Part shown: piece by piece, positions 31,884 to 40,659 of the stretch
Numbering within the stretch: position 1 is the stretch's first letter
Layout: each line of letters opens with the position of its first letter
Assembly: GCF_021026375.1 (NCBI RefSeq)
Contig: NZ_JAJNDB010000001.1
Location: forward strand, 2,140,044-2,204,043
Reading direction: 5' to 3'
Source: Actinomycetospora endophytica
Lineage (GTDB): Bacteria; Actinomycetota; Actinomycetes; Mycobacteriales; Pseudonocardiaceae
DNA: 64,000 nt
Notes under the pieces: generated by a model
The model's input: the letters and a program-made list of their open reading frames with translations, nothing else
Told to the model about the DNA's origin: nothing
Database searches by the model: none
Position numbers and translations under genes: made by a program

Positions 31884-33521
31884 CTAGGCCAACGCCCGTC
31901 CCACCGTCCGTCCGCTGAACAGGCACCCGCCGAGGAACGTGCCCTCCAGCGAGCGGTACCCGTGGACGCCGCCGCCACCGAAGCCCGCCGCCTCGCCCGC
32001 GGCGAACAGGCCCGGCACCGGCTCGCCGTCGGGACCCAGCACGCGCCCCGACAGGTCGGTGTGGAGCCCGCCGAGTGTCTTGCGGGTCAGGACGTGCAGC
32101 TTCACCCCGACCAGCGGGCCCGCGGCGGGATCGAGCAGCCGGTGCGGCGCCGCCACGCGGGTCAGCTTGTCGCCGAGGTAGTTCCGCGCCGAGCGGATCG
32201 CGGCGAGCTGGAGATCCTTGCCGTAGGGGTTCGCGAGCTCGCGGTCACGGGCGAGGACCTCGCGCTCGACGTCCTCGAACGCCAGCAGCGGCTCCGGCGT
32301 CAGCGCGTTCATCCGGTCCACGAGCTCGCGCAGGGTCGTCGCCGCGACGAAGTCCTCGCCCCGGCGCTGGAACTCCGCCACCGGACCCGTCGGGCCGGGC
32401 CGTCCGCGCTGCAGCGTGAGCCCGATGTCGCGGCCGGTCAGGTCCGGGTTCTGCTCGGAGCCGGAGAGCGCGAACTCCTTCTCCAGGATGCGCTGGGTGG
32501 TGATGAACCAGGTGTGGTCGTGGCCGCTCTGCCGGATGTGGGCGAGGGTGCCGAGGGTGTCGAAGCCCGGGTAGAACGGCGCCGGCAGGCGGTTCCCGAC
32601 GGCGTCGAACCACAACGACGACGGCCCGGGCAGGATCCGGATGCCGTGGCTCGGCCAGACCGGGGAGTGGTTGACGATCCCCTCGGTGTAGTGCCACATC
32701 CGGTCGCGGTGGACGACCGCGCCGCCGGCGGCCTCCGCGATCCCGATCATCCGGCCGTCGACGTGCGCCGGGACCCCGGAGATCATGTGCTCCGGCGGGG
32801 TGCCGAGGCGGGCGGGCCAGTACTTCCGGACGGCCTCGTGGTCCCCGCCGATCCCGCCGGAGGTCACGACGACGGCGTCGGCCGCGACCTCGAACGGCGC
32901 CACCTCGACCCGGGAGCTCGCCTGTCCCCGGCTGACGTCGGAGGGCTCGAGGACGGCGCCCGCCACGCCGGTGACCGCACCCGCCGTCGTCGTCACCCGG
33001 TCGACCCGGTGCCGGAACCGCAGCTCGACCCGGCCCTGCGCGACCGCCTCCCGCACCCGACGGGCGAACGGCTCGACGATGCCGGGCCCGGTGCCCCAGA
33101 CGATGTGGAAGCGCGGGACGGAGTTGCCGTGGCCGGTGGCGGTGCCCGAGCCCCGCTCGGCCCAGCCCACCACGGGGAAGAACCCGATCCCCTGCGAGCG
33201 CAGCCAGTCCCGCTTCTCCCCGGCGGCCCACTCGACGTAGGCGCGGGCCCAGCGGCGGCCCCACTCGTCCCCGGTCTCGTCGAACCGGGCGGAGCCCTGC
33301 CAGTCCGACCACGCGAGGTCGAGCGAGTCGTGGATGCGCAGCCGGCGCTGCTCGGGGGTGTCGACGAGGAAGAGCCCGCCGAACGACCACCAGGCCTGCC
33401 CGCCGAAGGACGCCTCGGGCTCCTGGTCGAGCAGGATCACCCGGCGTCCGGCGTCGGCGAGCTCGGCGGTCGCGACCAGCCCGGAGAGTCCGGCGCCCAC
33501 CACGACGACGTCTGCAGTCAC
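31884..33521 (-). CDS. FAD-binding dehydrogenase (KstD/fumarate reductase-like)
   Basis: A 545-residue flavoprotein. It opens ADVVVVGAGLSGLVATAELADAGRRVILLDQEP (FAD dinucleotide fold) and closes GLFAAGEAAGFGGGGVHGYRSLEGTFLGGCLFSGRTVGRALA, the C-terminal FAD motif. The segment LHTDLSGRVLGPDGEPVPGL matches the FAD_binding_2 family. It resembles the mycobacterial Rv0785 group, whose substrate is unknown, more than true 3-ketosteroid dehydrogenases. GTG 33521 with GAGGAG upstream. No steroid genes adjoin it. Confidence 0.87.
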   Translation of the reverse strand: MTADVVVVGAGLSGLVATAELADAGRRVILLDQEPEASFGGQAWWSFGGLFLVDTPEQRRLRIHDSLDLAWSDWQGSARFDETGDEWGRRWARAYVEWAAGEKRDWLRSQGIGFFPVVGWAERGSGTATGHGNSVPRFHIVWGTGPGIVEPFARRVREAVAQGRVELRFRHRVDRVTTTAGAVTGVAGAVLEPSDVSRGQASSRVEVAPFEVAADAVVVTSGGIGGDHEAVRKYWPARLGTPPEHMISGVPAHVDGRMIGIAEAAGGAVVHRDRMWHYTEGIVNHSPVWPSHGIRILPGPSSLWFDAVGNRLPAPFYPGFDTLGTLAHIRQSGHDHTWFITTQRILEKEFALSGSEQNPDLTGRDIGLTLQRGRPGPTGPVAEFQRRGEDFVAATTLRELVDRMNALTPEPLLAFEDVEREVLARDRELANPYGKDLQLAAIRSARNYLGDKLTRVAAPHRLLDPAAGPLVGVKLHVLTRKTLGGLHTDLSGRVLGPDGEPVPGLFAAGEAAGFGGGGVHGYRSLEGTFLGGCLFSGRTVGRALA

Positions 33522-33568
33522 CGGATCATTCTCCTCGATGCGGGTGCCGAGGATGTACCGATACTGAT

Positions 33569-33605
33569 GTCAGGTGTCAGCGACGGACCATCGCTGACAC
33601 CTGAC
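33569..33605. terminator. 15-bp hairpin terminator of rpf-like gene
   Basis: Arms GTCAGGTGTCAGCGA (33569-33583) and TCGCTGACACCTGAC (33591-33605) with a 7-nt loop, 11 nt past the Rpf stop in transcription direction and ahead of the FAD dehydrogenase. Confidence 0.65.
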
Positions 33606-33615
33606 GAGGGGCGAT

Positions 33616-34026
33616 CTACTCGCTGTAGCCGAGCTTCTTGGTGCAGGTCGGCCAGGCCTTCCAGCCCTGCTCGGCCTGGACCTTCTTGGCGATCGCGATC
33701 TGCTGCTCACGCGAGGCCTGGTCGGGCGTCGAGGCGTACTGCGTGCCGCCGAAGCGCTTCCAGGTCGAGGGGGTGAACTGCAGACCGCCCTTGAAGCCGT
33801 TGCCGGTGTCCGCGTCCCAGTTGTTGGTCGACTCGCACTTGGCGAGGCGGTCCCAGGTCGCGTTGCTCTGCGGCGAGTCCGAGGCGGCCGGCGCCGCCAT
33901 CGCGTTGCCCGCCATGACGACCGGCGCGGTGACCGAGGCGGCGACGACGCCGACCTTGAGGCTCGCGAGCGCGAGGCTGCCGGTGGTCTCGGAGAGCGTG
34001 CTGGGCTTGCGGTGGCGGCCGGCCAT
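33616..34026 (-). CDS. Secreted Rpf-domain protein (resuscitation-promoting factor)
   Basis: A 136-residue secreted muralytic protein. After a basic N-terminus (MAGRHRKPS) and hydrophobic signal ([27 protein letters not shown], cut near AMA), residues 56-133 are one Rpf domain: [78 protein letters not shown]. The catalytic Glu is in CESTNNW and two Cys can form the conserved disulphide. It should cleave peptidoglycan glycan strands and help regrowth. ATG 34026. No LysM or G5 domain, so it is a minimal RpfD/E-like form. Confidence 0.93.
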   Translation of the reverse strand: MAGRHRKPSTLSETTGSLALASLKVGVVAASVTAPVVMAGNAMAAPAASDSPQSNATWDRLAKCESTNNWDADTGNGFKGGLQFTPSTWKRFGGTQYASTPDQASREQQIAIAKKVQAEQGWKAWPTCTKKLGYSE

Positions 34027-34259
34027 GTTCGGCTCCAAGTCGAGTTCGGGGCTGCTCGGGCCGGAAGCGTGGGGAGCGGACCGGCGAGGAGCGACCGTAA
34101 TCGAACCGAGACCTTCCGTCACCTCAAGTGACCGGGGGCGCGCGGAATGTCGCGGTGAGTGGACCGACGGGCGCGCTCAGCGGCGAACGGAGCAGCGTCG
34201 AGCATCTTGCGCTAGACCGAACGGCACGACGACGGCATCGGAACCCGAGACGAACGGGA

Positions 34260-35252
34260 TCAGCGGCGGAAGCCGACCGCCGCCCAGTGCCCGCGGAGGG
34301 TCGCCGCCCCGGCGGGCCGGCCCGGCTCCGGCCGCCACTCGTCGGCCCACACGAGGCCCGGGTCCACGAGGTCGACGTCCGCGACCAGTGCCGCGACGTC
34401 GGCCCGCGAGCGGGCCCGGGGCACGGCCCGTGGGTAGGCCGTCGCCTCCGCCGCGATCGTGGGTCCGGTGCGGGGGTCGTCGTCGGTGAAGTGGGAGAGG
34501 GCGAGCGCGCTGCCGGGGGCCAGCCGGTCCAGGTAGTCGCCGACGAGCCCCGCGGCGTCGTCGCGCACGTGCTGGAACACGGAGAACGCGAGCAGACCGA
34601 CGGGTCGGCGCAGGTCGAGCAGCCCGGCGACGCCCGGGGAGGACAGCACCGCGTCGACGTCGCGCACGTCCACCGCGGTGTAGGTGGCCGTCGGCAGCGC
34701 CGCGAGCAGGTGCTGGCCGTGCAGCGCGGCGATCGAGTCGACGTCGGTGTAGGCGACGCGCGCCCCCGAGCGACTCCGCGCGACGACCTCGTGGACGTTG
34801 CCCATGGTGGGCACGCCGGAGCCCAGGTCGAGGAACTGCTCGACCCCGGTGGCGAGCAGGAAGCGCACCGCCCGCCGCAGGAACGCGCGGTTCTCGCGGG
34901 CGAGATCGACGATGCCGGGCTGCGAGCGCTTGAGCCGCTCGCCCAGTTCCCGGTCGACGGCGCCGTGGGCCGCGCCGCCGAGCAGGTAGTCGTAGACACG
35001 CGCCGAGCTGGGGCGCTCGAACTCCTCGGCCGCGGCGGTCGAGGTCCCCGCGGCCGGTCGCCTCGTGGGGGCCGCGGCCGGCGACGGGGCGACCGCCGGC
35101 GAGGGGGCGTGGGCGGGCGGCGCCGGCGCGACGGGAGCCGCGGCCTGGGTGGGCACCGAGGCGAATGTCGTCGCCCGGGCGGTCTCGGCGCGCTCACGTC
35201 CGGCCACGCCGGCCGGGGCGGCCGACGCGTGCCACCGCGGCAGCTCGCTCAC
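34260..35252 (-). CDS. DUF574 SAM-dependent methyltransferase
   Basis: A 330-residue protein. The last 260 residues are the actinobacterial S-adenosyl methyltransferase family DUF574: RPSSARVYDYLLGGAAHGAVDRELGERL, NRAFLRRAVRFLLATGVEQFLDLGSGVPTMGNVHEVV (SAM loop), VAYTDVDSIAA and ALSHFTDDD. The first 75 residues are Ala/Pro-rich and disordered. GTG 35252 has GGAGG 7 nt upstream; an ATG at 35348 would only add basic low-complexity sequence. These proteins are numerous in actinomycetes and their substrates are unknown. Confidence 0.9.
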   Translation of the reverse strand: MSELPRWHASAAPAGVAGRERAETARATTFASVPTQAAAPVAPAPPAHAPSPAVAPSPAAAPTRRPAAGTSTAAAEEFERPSSARVYDYLLGGAAHGAVDRELGERLKRSQPGIVDLARENRAFLRRAVRFLLATGVEQFLDLGSGVPTMGNVHEVVARSRSGARVAYTDVDSIAALHGQHLLAALPTATYTAVDVRDVDAVLSSPGVAGLLDLRRPVGLLAFSVFQHVRDDAAGLVGDYLDRLAPGSALALSHFTDDDPRTGPTIAAEATAYPRAVPRARSRADVAALVADVDLVDPGLVWADEWRPEPGRPAGAATLRGHWAAVGFRR

Positions 35253-35348
35253 GCGCGGCACCTCCGGGGCCAGGGAGATCGCGTGCCGCCCGAACCGGCG
35301 GGACGGCGCTCGGAGATCAGTAGGGAGTCCGAGACGGGACCGTGTCAA

Positions 35349-35584
35349 ACGAGGATCTCGGACGGACCAGCCCAGAGCGACGGATTCGGCTGCTCACGGT
35401 GACGAAATCCGGGCAACAGTCCCACAGGAACCGGTTTCGACCCGTCGTCATCCCCCATCACGACACGGAGGGTGATAGATAACGAATTGATAACAGGATC
35501 CGCTCCCTTGCTGTTGGGAGAGGGTTCCGCCGGAGGTCACGTCGTCGTCGGCAACAGGGACCTCACACCGGCAACGGTCAGCGT
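35349..35584. promoter_or_regulatory. Promoter region of the lipid operon with AT-rich island
   Basis: 236 bp before the four-gene operon. Near 35476-35500 an unusually AT-rich patch carries GATAAC twice (GATAACGAATTGATAAC), either of which could serve as a -10 or as a repeated regulator site. A small CTCCC/GGGAG hairpin (about 35505-35522) follows. Confidence 0.35.
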
Positions 35585-36796
35585 GTGCGCGTCGCGGTCG
35601 TGACCGAGTCCTTCCTGCCGCAGGTGAACGGAGTCACCAACTCCGTCCTGCAGGTGATCGCCCACCTCCGCAGGCGGGGCCACGAAGCCCTCGTCCTGGC
35701 TCCCGGGGCGGGCCCGGAGGAGGTCGAGGGCGTCCCCGTGATCCGGGTGCCCGCCCTCGACCTCGCCGTCGTCGACTCGCTGCCGGTCGGCGTCCCCACC
35801 CCGGCGGTGCGGGCGACCCTCGAGGAGTACCGCCCGGACGTCGTGCACCTCGCATCCCCGTTCGTCCTGGGCGCCCGCGCGATCACGGCGGCCCGCCGGC
35901 TCGACGTCCCGACCGTCGCCGTCTACCAGACCGACGTCGCCGGGTTCGCCGCCTCGTACGGCGTCGGCCTCACCGCCCGGGCGGCCTGGCGCTGGACCCG
36001 GCGGCTGCACGCACGGGCCGACCGCACCCTCGCGCCGTCGGCCTGGGCGGTCGAGGCCCTGGAGTCGCACGGGGTGCCCCGGGTGCACCGGTGGGGCCGC
36101 GGGGTGGACACCTCCCGGTTCCGGCCCCTCGCCGAGCACGACGACGGCGGGTCGGCCGCCGCCGCGCTGCGCCGCGAGCTGGCTCCCCGGGGGGAGATGC
36201 TCGTCGGCTACGTCGGGCGGCTCGCGGCGGAGAAGCAGGTCGAGCGGCTCGCCACGCTGGCCGACCTGCCCGGGGTGCGGCTCGTCGTCGTCGGCGACGG
36301 GCCGGCGCGCGAGCGGCTGGCCGAACTGCTGCCCGGGGCCGCCTTCCTGGGCTTCCGGGGCGGCGACGACCTGGCGACCGCGTACGCGGCGCTCGACGCG
36401 TTCGTCCACACCGGCCCGTTCGAGACCTTCTGCCAGGCGGTGCAGGAGGCCAAGGCGGCCGGCCTCCCGGTGCTCGTGCCGGACGCCGGGGGCGCGCGCG
36501 ACCTGGTCGAGCCCGGTGAGACGGGCTGGCTGTTCGACGCCGGGTCCGACGTCGCCTCGAGCGGCGGGCTCCGTGAGCGGGTCCGCGCCTGGCGCGACGA
36601 CCCGGCGCTGCGCCGGCGCATGGGGCACGCCGCCCGCGCCTCGACGCGCGGCCGGACCTGGCCCGCCGTCTGCGACGAGCTCCTCGGCCATTACGGCGAG
36701 CTGGTCGGGACCGCCGACGATTCACGCGGAGCACACCGCCTCGTCACGCGCGGGTCGGCCGGCGAACGTCCTGGCCCCGTAGACACCGCGGCATGA
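35585..36796 (+). CDS. GT4 glycosyltransferase (MgtA/PimB-like)
   Basis: A 403-residue GT-B glycosyltransferase similar to GDP-mannose-dependent mannosyltransferases and to UDP-sugar lipid glycosyltransferases. N-terminal VAVVTESFLPQVNGVTNSVLQVIAHLRRRGHEALVLAPG, donor-side VGYVGRLAAEKQVERLATL and the EX7E-type region PFETFCQAVQEAKAAGLPVLVPDAGGARDLVEPGETG are clear. The acceptor is probably a lipid, since the next three genes are acyltransferases and a lipid-type methyltransferase joined by overlaps. GTG 35585; the stop overlaps the ATG of the OlsB-like gene. Confidence 0.9.
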   Translation: MRVAVVTESFLPQVNGVTNSVLQVIAHLRRRGHEALVLAPGAGPEEVEGVPVIRVPALDLAVVDSLPVGVPTPAVRATLEEYRPDVVHLASPFVLGARAITAARRLDVPTVAVYQTDVAGFAASYGVGLTARAAWRWTRRLHARADRTLAPSAWAVEALESHGVPRVHRWGRGVDTSRFRPLAEHDDGGSAAAALRRELAPRGEMLVGYVGRLAAEKQVERLATLADLPGVRLVVVGDGPARERLAELLPGAAFLGFRGGDDLATAYAALDAFVHTGPFETFCQAVQEAKAAGLPVLVPDAGGARDLVEPGETGWLFDAGSDVASSGGLRERVRAWRDDPALRRRMGHAARASTRGRTWPAVCDELLGHYGELVGTADDSRGAHRLVTRGSAGERPGPVDTAA

Positions 36797-37674
36797 CCAG
36801 CACCGAGGTCCTGCTCACGACCACGCCCGACGGCGGCGTGCGCCCCGCCGGGAGCGACAGCCCGGCGGGCCCGGCACCGACCCTCGCGGCCACCGACGGC
36901 GCCGACACCCGGGTCGCCCGCCCCGGCGACTCGGGTCGCTACAGCCTGCTCGTCACCCGCGACGGAGAGCACATCCGGGCCGCGCAGCGCCTGCGTCACG
37001 ACGTGTTCGCGATCGAGCAGGGCGCCCGCCTGGCGCCCGGTCCCGCCGCGGAGGAGGGCCGCGACGAGGACCGGTTCGACGCGTTCTGCGACCACGTGAT
37101 GGTCCGCGACGACACCGACGGCGCGATCGTGGGCACCTACCGGATGCTGTCCCCGGACGGGGCGCTCGCCGCGGGCGGGCTCTACTCCGACACCGAGTTC
37201 GACCTGTCCGCGCTCGACGACCTGCGGCCCCGGCTGGTCGAGGTCGGCCGCTCCTGCGTGCACCCCGAGCACCGCACCGGCACCGTGCTCTCGCTGGTCT
37301 GGGCCGGGATGTGGCGCTACCTGATCCTCACCGGGCACCGCTGGCTCATCGGCTGCGCGAGCGTGCCGCTCACCGGCGAGGGCACGCTGCCCGGATCGGT
37401 GTGGTCGCTGGTCGAGCGCAAGCACCTCGCTCCCGAGAACCGCCGGGTCGTGCCGCGGCGTCCGGCCCCGGTCGGTACCGACGGCGTCGGTGACGTGCGG
37501 CGCGCCCGCGCGGAGACCCCGCCGCTGCTGCGCGGCTACCTGCGCCTGGGCGCGCAGATCGCCGGCACGCCCGCCCTCGACCCCGACTTCGGCGTCGCCG
37601 ACCTGTTCGTGCTGCTCGACCACACCGCCATCGACCCGCGGTGGCGGCGTCATCTGCTCGGGGAGGACGTATGA
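36793..37674 (+). CDS. OlsB-like ornithine N-acyltransferase
   Basis: A 293-residue acyltransferase of the OlsB/hemolysin-like GNAT group, which makes lyso-ornithine lipid from ornithine and 3-hydroxyacyl-ACP. The family pattern is complete from residue 50: RYSLLVTRDGEHIRAAQRLRHDVFAIEQGARL, DRFDAFCDHVMVRD, IVGTYRMLSPDGALAAGGLYSDTEFDLSAL, LVEVGRSCVHPEHRTGTVLSLVWAGMWRYL and LIGCASVPL. The first 45 residues are Ala/Pro/Thr-rich. ATG overlaps the glycosyltransferase stop and its stop overlaps the PlsC-like ATG, matching the olsB-olsA order. Confidence 0.9.
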   Translation: MTSTEVLLTTTPDGGVRPAGSDSPAGPAPTLAATDGADTRVARPGDSGRYSLLVTRDGEHIRAAQRLRHDVFAIEQGARLAPGPAAEEGRDEDRFDAFCDHVMVRDDTDGAIVGTYRMLSPDGALAAGGLYSDTEFDLSALDDLRPRLVEVGRSCVHPEHRTGTVLSLVWAGMWRYLILTGHRWLIGCASVPLTGEGTLPGSVWSLVERKHLAPENRRVVPRRPAPVGTDGVGDVRRARAETPPLLRGYLRLGAQIAGTPALDPDFGVADLFVLLDHTAIDPRWRRHLLGEDV

Positions 37675-38645
37675 GCTGGTTTCCGACCTCGCCGTGCGCG
37701 CCGGAGTGCCTGCCGGTCCCCGCGGCCGACGCCGGTCTCGCCCGGGTGCGCCGCCTCGTACGGACCACCTGGCGGTTGACCGCCCTCGTCGGCGCGCTCC
37801 TGCTCGGCGCCGCGCTCGCGCTCCTGGCGCCGGTCCTCGGCCCGCGCCGGGTGGGACGGGTCCAGGCCCTGTGGTCCGGCTGGCTCCTCGCGGCCGGGGG
37901 AGTGCGCGTCGTGGTGACCGGGCCGCGCCCGCAGCCGGGCTCGCTCGTCGTCGCGAACCACGTGTCGTGGCTGGACGTGCTCGCCCTCAACCGCGTCGTC
38001 CCGGTCCGCATGCTCGCCAAGGCGGAGGTCCGCGACTGGCCGCTGGTCGGCCCGATGGCCGCCCGGGTCGGGTCGGTGTTCCTCGACCGTGACCGGCTGC
38101 GCGCGCTGCCCGGAGCGGTCGCGGTGGTCGCGGGTGCACTACGCGAGGGCGCCTGCGTCGGGGTGTTCCCGGAGGGCACCACCCGCTGCGGGCGCGACCT
38201 CGGTCGGTTCCGGCCCGCCGCGTTCCAGGCCGCGCTCGACGCCGGCGCTCCGGTGGTGCCGGTCGCGCTCTCCTACGCCGACGCCGAGGGTGCGCCCGAT
38301 GCGGCCGCGGCCTTCGTCGGGGACGACACCCTGCTCGCGTCGCTGATCCGTGTCGCGTCCGCGCGCCGCACCGTCCTCACGGTCCGGGTGCTGCCGGTCC
38401 AGGTGCCGGTCCCGGGCGCGGAGGGCGAGGCCCGCGCGCTGCCGCGCCGGCAGGCCGCCGGTCTCGCGGCGACCACGATCGGTGGCGCGCTGCCCGAGGC
38501 GACGGCCGATCTCCGTCCGTGGCCGGCCGTCCACGTCGACCCGGTGCCGGCCCGCGCGGGGACCGTGCCGCCCCTGGTGTCGGTCGCCGTGGCGCGGGAC
38601 CGTGGCACCGTGCACACGGACGAGGAGGTGAGCCGTGTCGCCTGA
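37671..38645 (+). CDS. PlsC/OlsA-like O-acyltransferase
   Basis: A 324-residue membrane-associated 1-acylglycerol-3-phosphate acyltransferase-type enzyme. A hydrophobic segment (LTALVGALLLGAALALLAPVL) precedes the catalytic NHVSWLDVLA (H-x4-D) and FPEGTTRCG motifs. Beside an OlsB-like gene it most likely adds the second acyl chain to lyso-ornithine lipid (OlsA role); phosphatidic acid synthesis is the alternative. ATG 37671 overlaps the upstream stop (ATGA), and its end overlaps the methyltransferase start by 11 nt. Confidence 0.9.
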   Translation: MSWFPTSPCAPECLPVPAADAGLARVRRLVRTTWRLTALVGALLLGAALALLAPVLGPRRVGRVQALWSGWLLAAGGVRVVVTGPRPQPGSLVVANHVSWLDVLALNRVVPVRMLAKAEVRDWPLVGPMAARVGSVFLDRDRLRALPGAVAVVAGALREGACVGVFPEGTTRCGRDLGRFRPAAFQAALDAGAPVVPVALSYADAEGAPDAAAAFVGDDTLLASLIRVASARRTVLTVRVLPVQVPVPGAEGEARALPRRQAAGLAATTIGGALPEATADLRPWPAVHVDPVPARAGTVPPLVSVAVARDRGTVHTDEEVSRVA

Positions 38646-39405
38646 GGAGGCCAGGGAGACGCAGCGGAGCGGAGCTCGACCCGAGGTCACGGAGACGCAG
38701 CGGAGCGGAGCTCGACCCGAGGTCACGGAGACGCAGCGGAGCGGAGCTCGACCCACGGTTCCGGTCGAGCGGTCCGAGCCGCGCCGCGACTGGCGTGACG
38801 ACGCCCGCTTCGCCGCCGAGTTCGTCCGGTCCCCGGTCGCGACCGCGTCGGTGTGGCCGAGCTCGACGGCGCTGGCCCGGGCGGTCGCCGACGCGGCCCT
38901 GGCTCAGTGCTCGCGCCCCGACCCGCTGGTCGTCGAGCTCGGCGCGGGGTCGGGGGCGTTCACGATCGAGCTGGCCCGCCGGCTCGACCGGCGCGCGCGC
39001 CACCTCGCGGTCGAGCTGAACCCGGCGTTGGCGCACCGGCTGGCCGAGCGGATCCCGGACGTGGACGTGGTGCCGGCCGACGTCGCCGAGCTCCCGACGC
39101 TGCTGGCCCTGCGCGGGCTGACCGGGGGGCGCGGGGTGGACGTCGTCGTCAGCGGTCTGGGGTGGTCGGCGACCCGCCCGGGACGCGACGACTCGCTGCT
39201 GCCCACCGTCGCGTCCACGCTCGCCGACGACGGTGTCTTCGTACAGTTCGGCTACACGTTCACCCGCTGGGCGGGTCCGGCCCGGGCCCTGGAGCGCGAG
39301 CTGCACGAGCTCTACGGCGAGGTCACGACCACGCCCACGGTGTGGCGCAACCTGCCGCCGGCGATCGTGCACCGGGCCGCCCACCCCCGCCGGTCGGCGT
39401 CCTGA
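38635..39405 (+). CDS. PmtA-like lipid N-methyltransferase with repeated N-terminus
   Basis: A 256-residue SAM methyltransferase resembling phospholipid N-methyltransferase and rRNA dimethylases: FAAEFVRSPVATASVWPSSTALARAVADAA, then the SAM loop LVVELGAGSGAFTIELARRLD and VVSGLGWSATRPG. In this operon an amino-lipid head group is the likely substrate, as for ornithine-lipid methylation or phosphatidylcholine synthesis. The first 45 residues hold three 12-residue repeats (ETQRSGARPEVT) from a 36-bp tandem array and are probably not part of the fold. GTG 38635. Confidence 0.85.
   Translation: MSPEEARETQRSGARPEVTETQRSGARPEVTETQRSGARPTVPVERSEPRRDWRDDARFAAEFVRSPVATASVWPSSTALARAVADAALAQCSRPDPLVVELGAGSGAFTIELARRLDRRARHLAVELNPALAHRLAERIPDVDVVPADVAELPTLLALRGLTGGRGVDVVVSGLGWSATRPGRDDSLLPTVASTLADDGVFVQFGYTFTRWAGPARALERELHELYGEVTTTPTVWRNLPPAIVHRAAHPRRSAS
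38656..38763 (+). repeat. 3 x 36-bp tandem repeat in the methyltransferase 5' end
   Basis: Units begin GAGACGCAGCGGAGCGGAGC at 38656, 38692 and 38728; the first two are identical, the third diverges at its end. In frame, each gives ETQRSGARP plus three residues. Confidence 0.92.
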
Positions 39406-39443
39406 CGACATCACACGGCCCCCCGCCCCCCGCGAAGGCGCAG

Positions 39444-40298
39444 CTAGCCGCCGACGGCGGTCGTGGCTGCGGTGACCATCGCCTGCGAGTCGCCCTGCAG
39501 GCGGTCGGCGGCGGCGGACAGCCTGCTCTGGCTCGACGACGTCGACAGCGTGTCCAGGTCGGCGAGGACCCGGTCGATGGCGGGCACCAGGTCGGCGTCC
39601 ACCTTCTGGCGCGCGTCGGGCGAGAGCGAGGCCGTGGTCGCCGTCGTCCGGAACTGCGAGATCGCGTCCCGGTAGGCGGCGAAGTCGCGCTGCATGGCGC
39701 CCAGGTCGCCGCGGTGCTGGTCGAGGTCGGTCGACATGGTGTCGGCCGCCGCCCCGACCTGGATGAACCCGGCCATCAGCTGGGCCCGGCCGGTGGAGTC
39801 GTCGGTGGTCGGGGCGGGCGCCGGGGCCGCGGCCGGTGCGGGTGCCGCCGGCGACCCGGCGGCGGCGGTCGGGGCGGGGATCGTCGCCGCCTGGACGGTC
39901 GCGGTGACCTGGCTGGCGAGCACCAGGACGACGATGGTCGAGGCGATGCCGACCAGGCTGAACACGGCGCCGAGGACGGTGCCGAGCGTGGCGAGCCCCC
40001 GGCCGCGCTCGCCGCTGCGGGCGATCTGCCGGCGGGCGACGAGGCCCAGCACGATCGCGACCGGCGAGACGACGAACGCCATGACCACCGAGAGCCACGA
40101 CAGCGTGTTCAGCGGCGCGGGCATCGGGCCGACACCGACCGGCGAGGAGGGCGGGGCCCCGTACCCCGCGGGCGCACCGGGCGGCCACCCGGGGGGCTGA
40201 GCGGGTGCTGGGCCGAAGGCCTGCGTGCCCGGAACGGTCGTCTCCGCGTCCGCGGCGGGGTCGACGGCGGGGAATCGGGGGTCGGCCTGCTGGGTCAT
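39444..40298 (-). CDS. DUF4190 membrane protein with helical extracytoplasmic domain
   Basis: A 284-residue protein. After a Pro/Ala-rich cytosolic N-terminus, residues 60-135 form the two-helix DUF4190 domain (LNTLSWLSVVMAFVVSPVAIVLGLVARRQIARSGERGRGLATLGTVLGAVFSLVGIASTIVVLVLA). A Pro/Ala linker leads to a helical C-terminal domain of about 115 residues (MAGFIQVGAAADTMSTDLDQHRGDLGAMQRDFAAYRDAI...) that should lie outside the membrane. Function unknown. ATG 40298 with AGGAGCACCGTC upstream. Confidence 0.85.
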   Translation of the reverse strand: MTQQADPRFPAVDPAADAETTVPGTQAFGPAPAQPPGWPPGAPAGYGAPPSSPVGVGPMPAPLNTLSWLSVVMAFVVSPVAIVLGLVARRQIARSGERGRGLATLGTVLGAVFSLVGIASTIVVLVLASQVTATVQAATIPAPTAAAGSPAAPAPAAAPAPAPTTDDSTGRAQLMAGFIQVGAAADTMSTDLDQHRGDLGAMQRDFAAYRDAISQFRTTATTASLSPDARQKVDADLVPAIDRVLADLDTLSTSSSQSRLSAAADRLQGDSQAMVTAATTAVGG

Positions 40299-40659
40299 GA
40301 CGGTGCTCCTCGAGCGATCGGGCGTCCGGCGGCTTCTGGACGCCGATACCGTCACTCTTCGTAGAGAGATCCGCCAAGCGAATCGGACATGCATCACTCA
40401 GTCGGACTAGTGATGATTACCCACCGAGATATCAGCAGGTCAGCGCGTGGTCGAAATCAGGCGGGGTGTACGGTCCGGCATCGATCGGACCGTCGGGGTC
40501 GACCACCTGCCCCCGGCGGATGAGCCCGAGACGCGGTGCGCCATGGTGTGTCGCAGCCGGTCGGACACCCGTCCCCGGTCACGATGGCACCGTCGGCCCG
40601 AGCCCGGGACCGGCAGGCACCGACCCACGACCTGTGCAGGTGAGGAGAGGGAGACTCCC
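40299..40659. other. Intergenic region before mihF
   Basis: 361 bp between the divergent DUF4190 and mIHF genes. Two small hairpins are visible: CATCACT/AGTGATG (40392-40398, 40409-40415) and CGGTCCG/CGGACCG (40471-40477, 40486-40492). The mIHF gene has a strong GAGGAGAGGGAG ribosome site. No gene or clear promoter found. Confidence 0.6.

Noticed and set aside
31884..33521. 3-ketosteroid delta-1-dehydrogenase
   Set aside because: The fold fits, but the sequence looks closer to the Rv0785-type group and no steroid catabolism genes are nearby.
34027..34259. Cyclic di-AMP (ydaO-type) riboswitch upstream of the rpf-like gene
   Set aside because: Such riboswitches precede many actinobacterial rpf genes, but I could not find the conserved core in the minus-strand leader; only a GTCAC/GTGAC dyad is visible.
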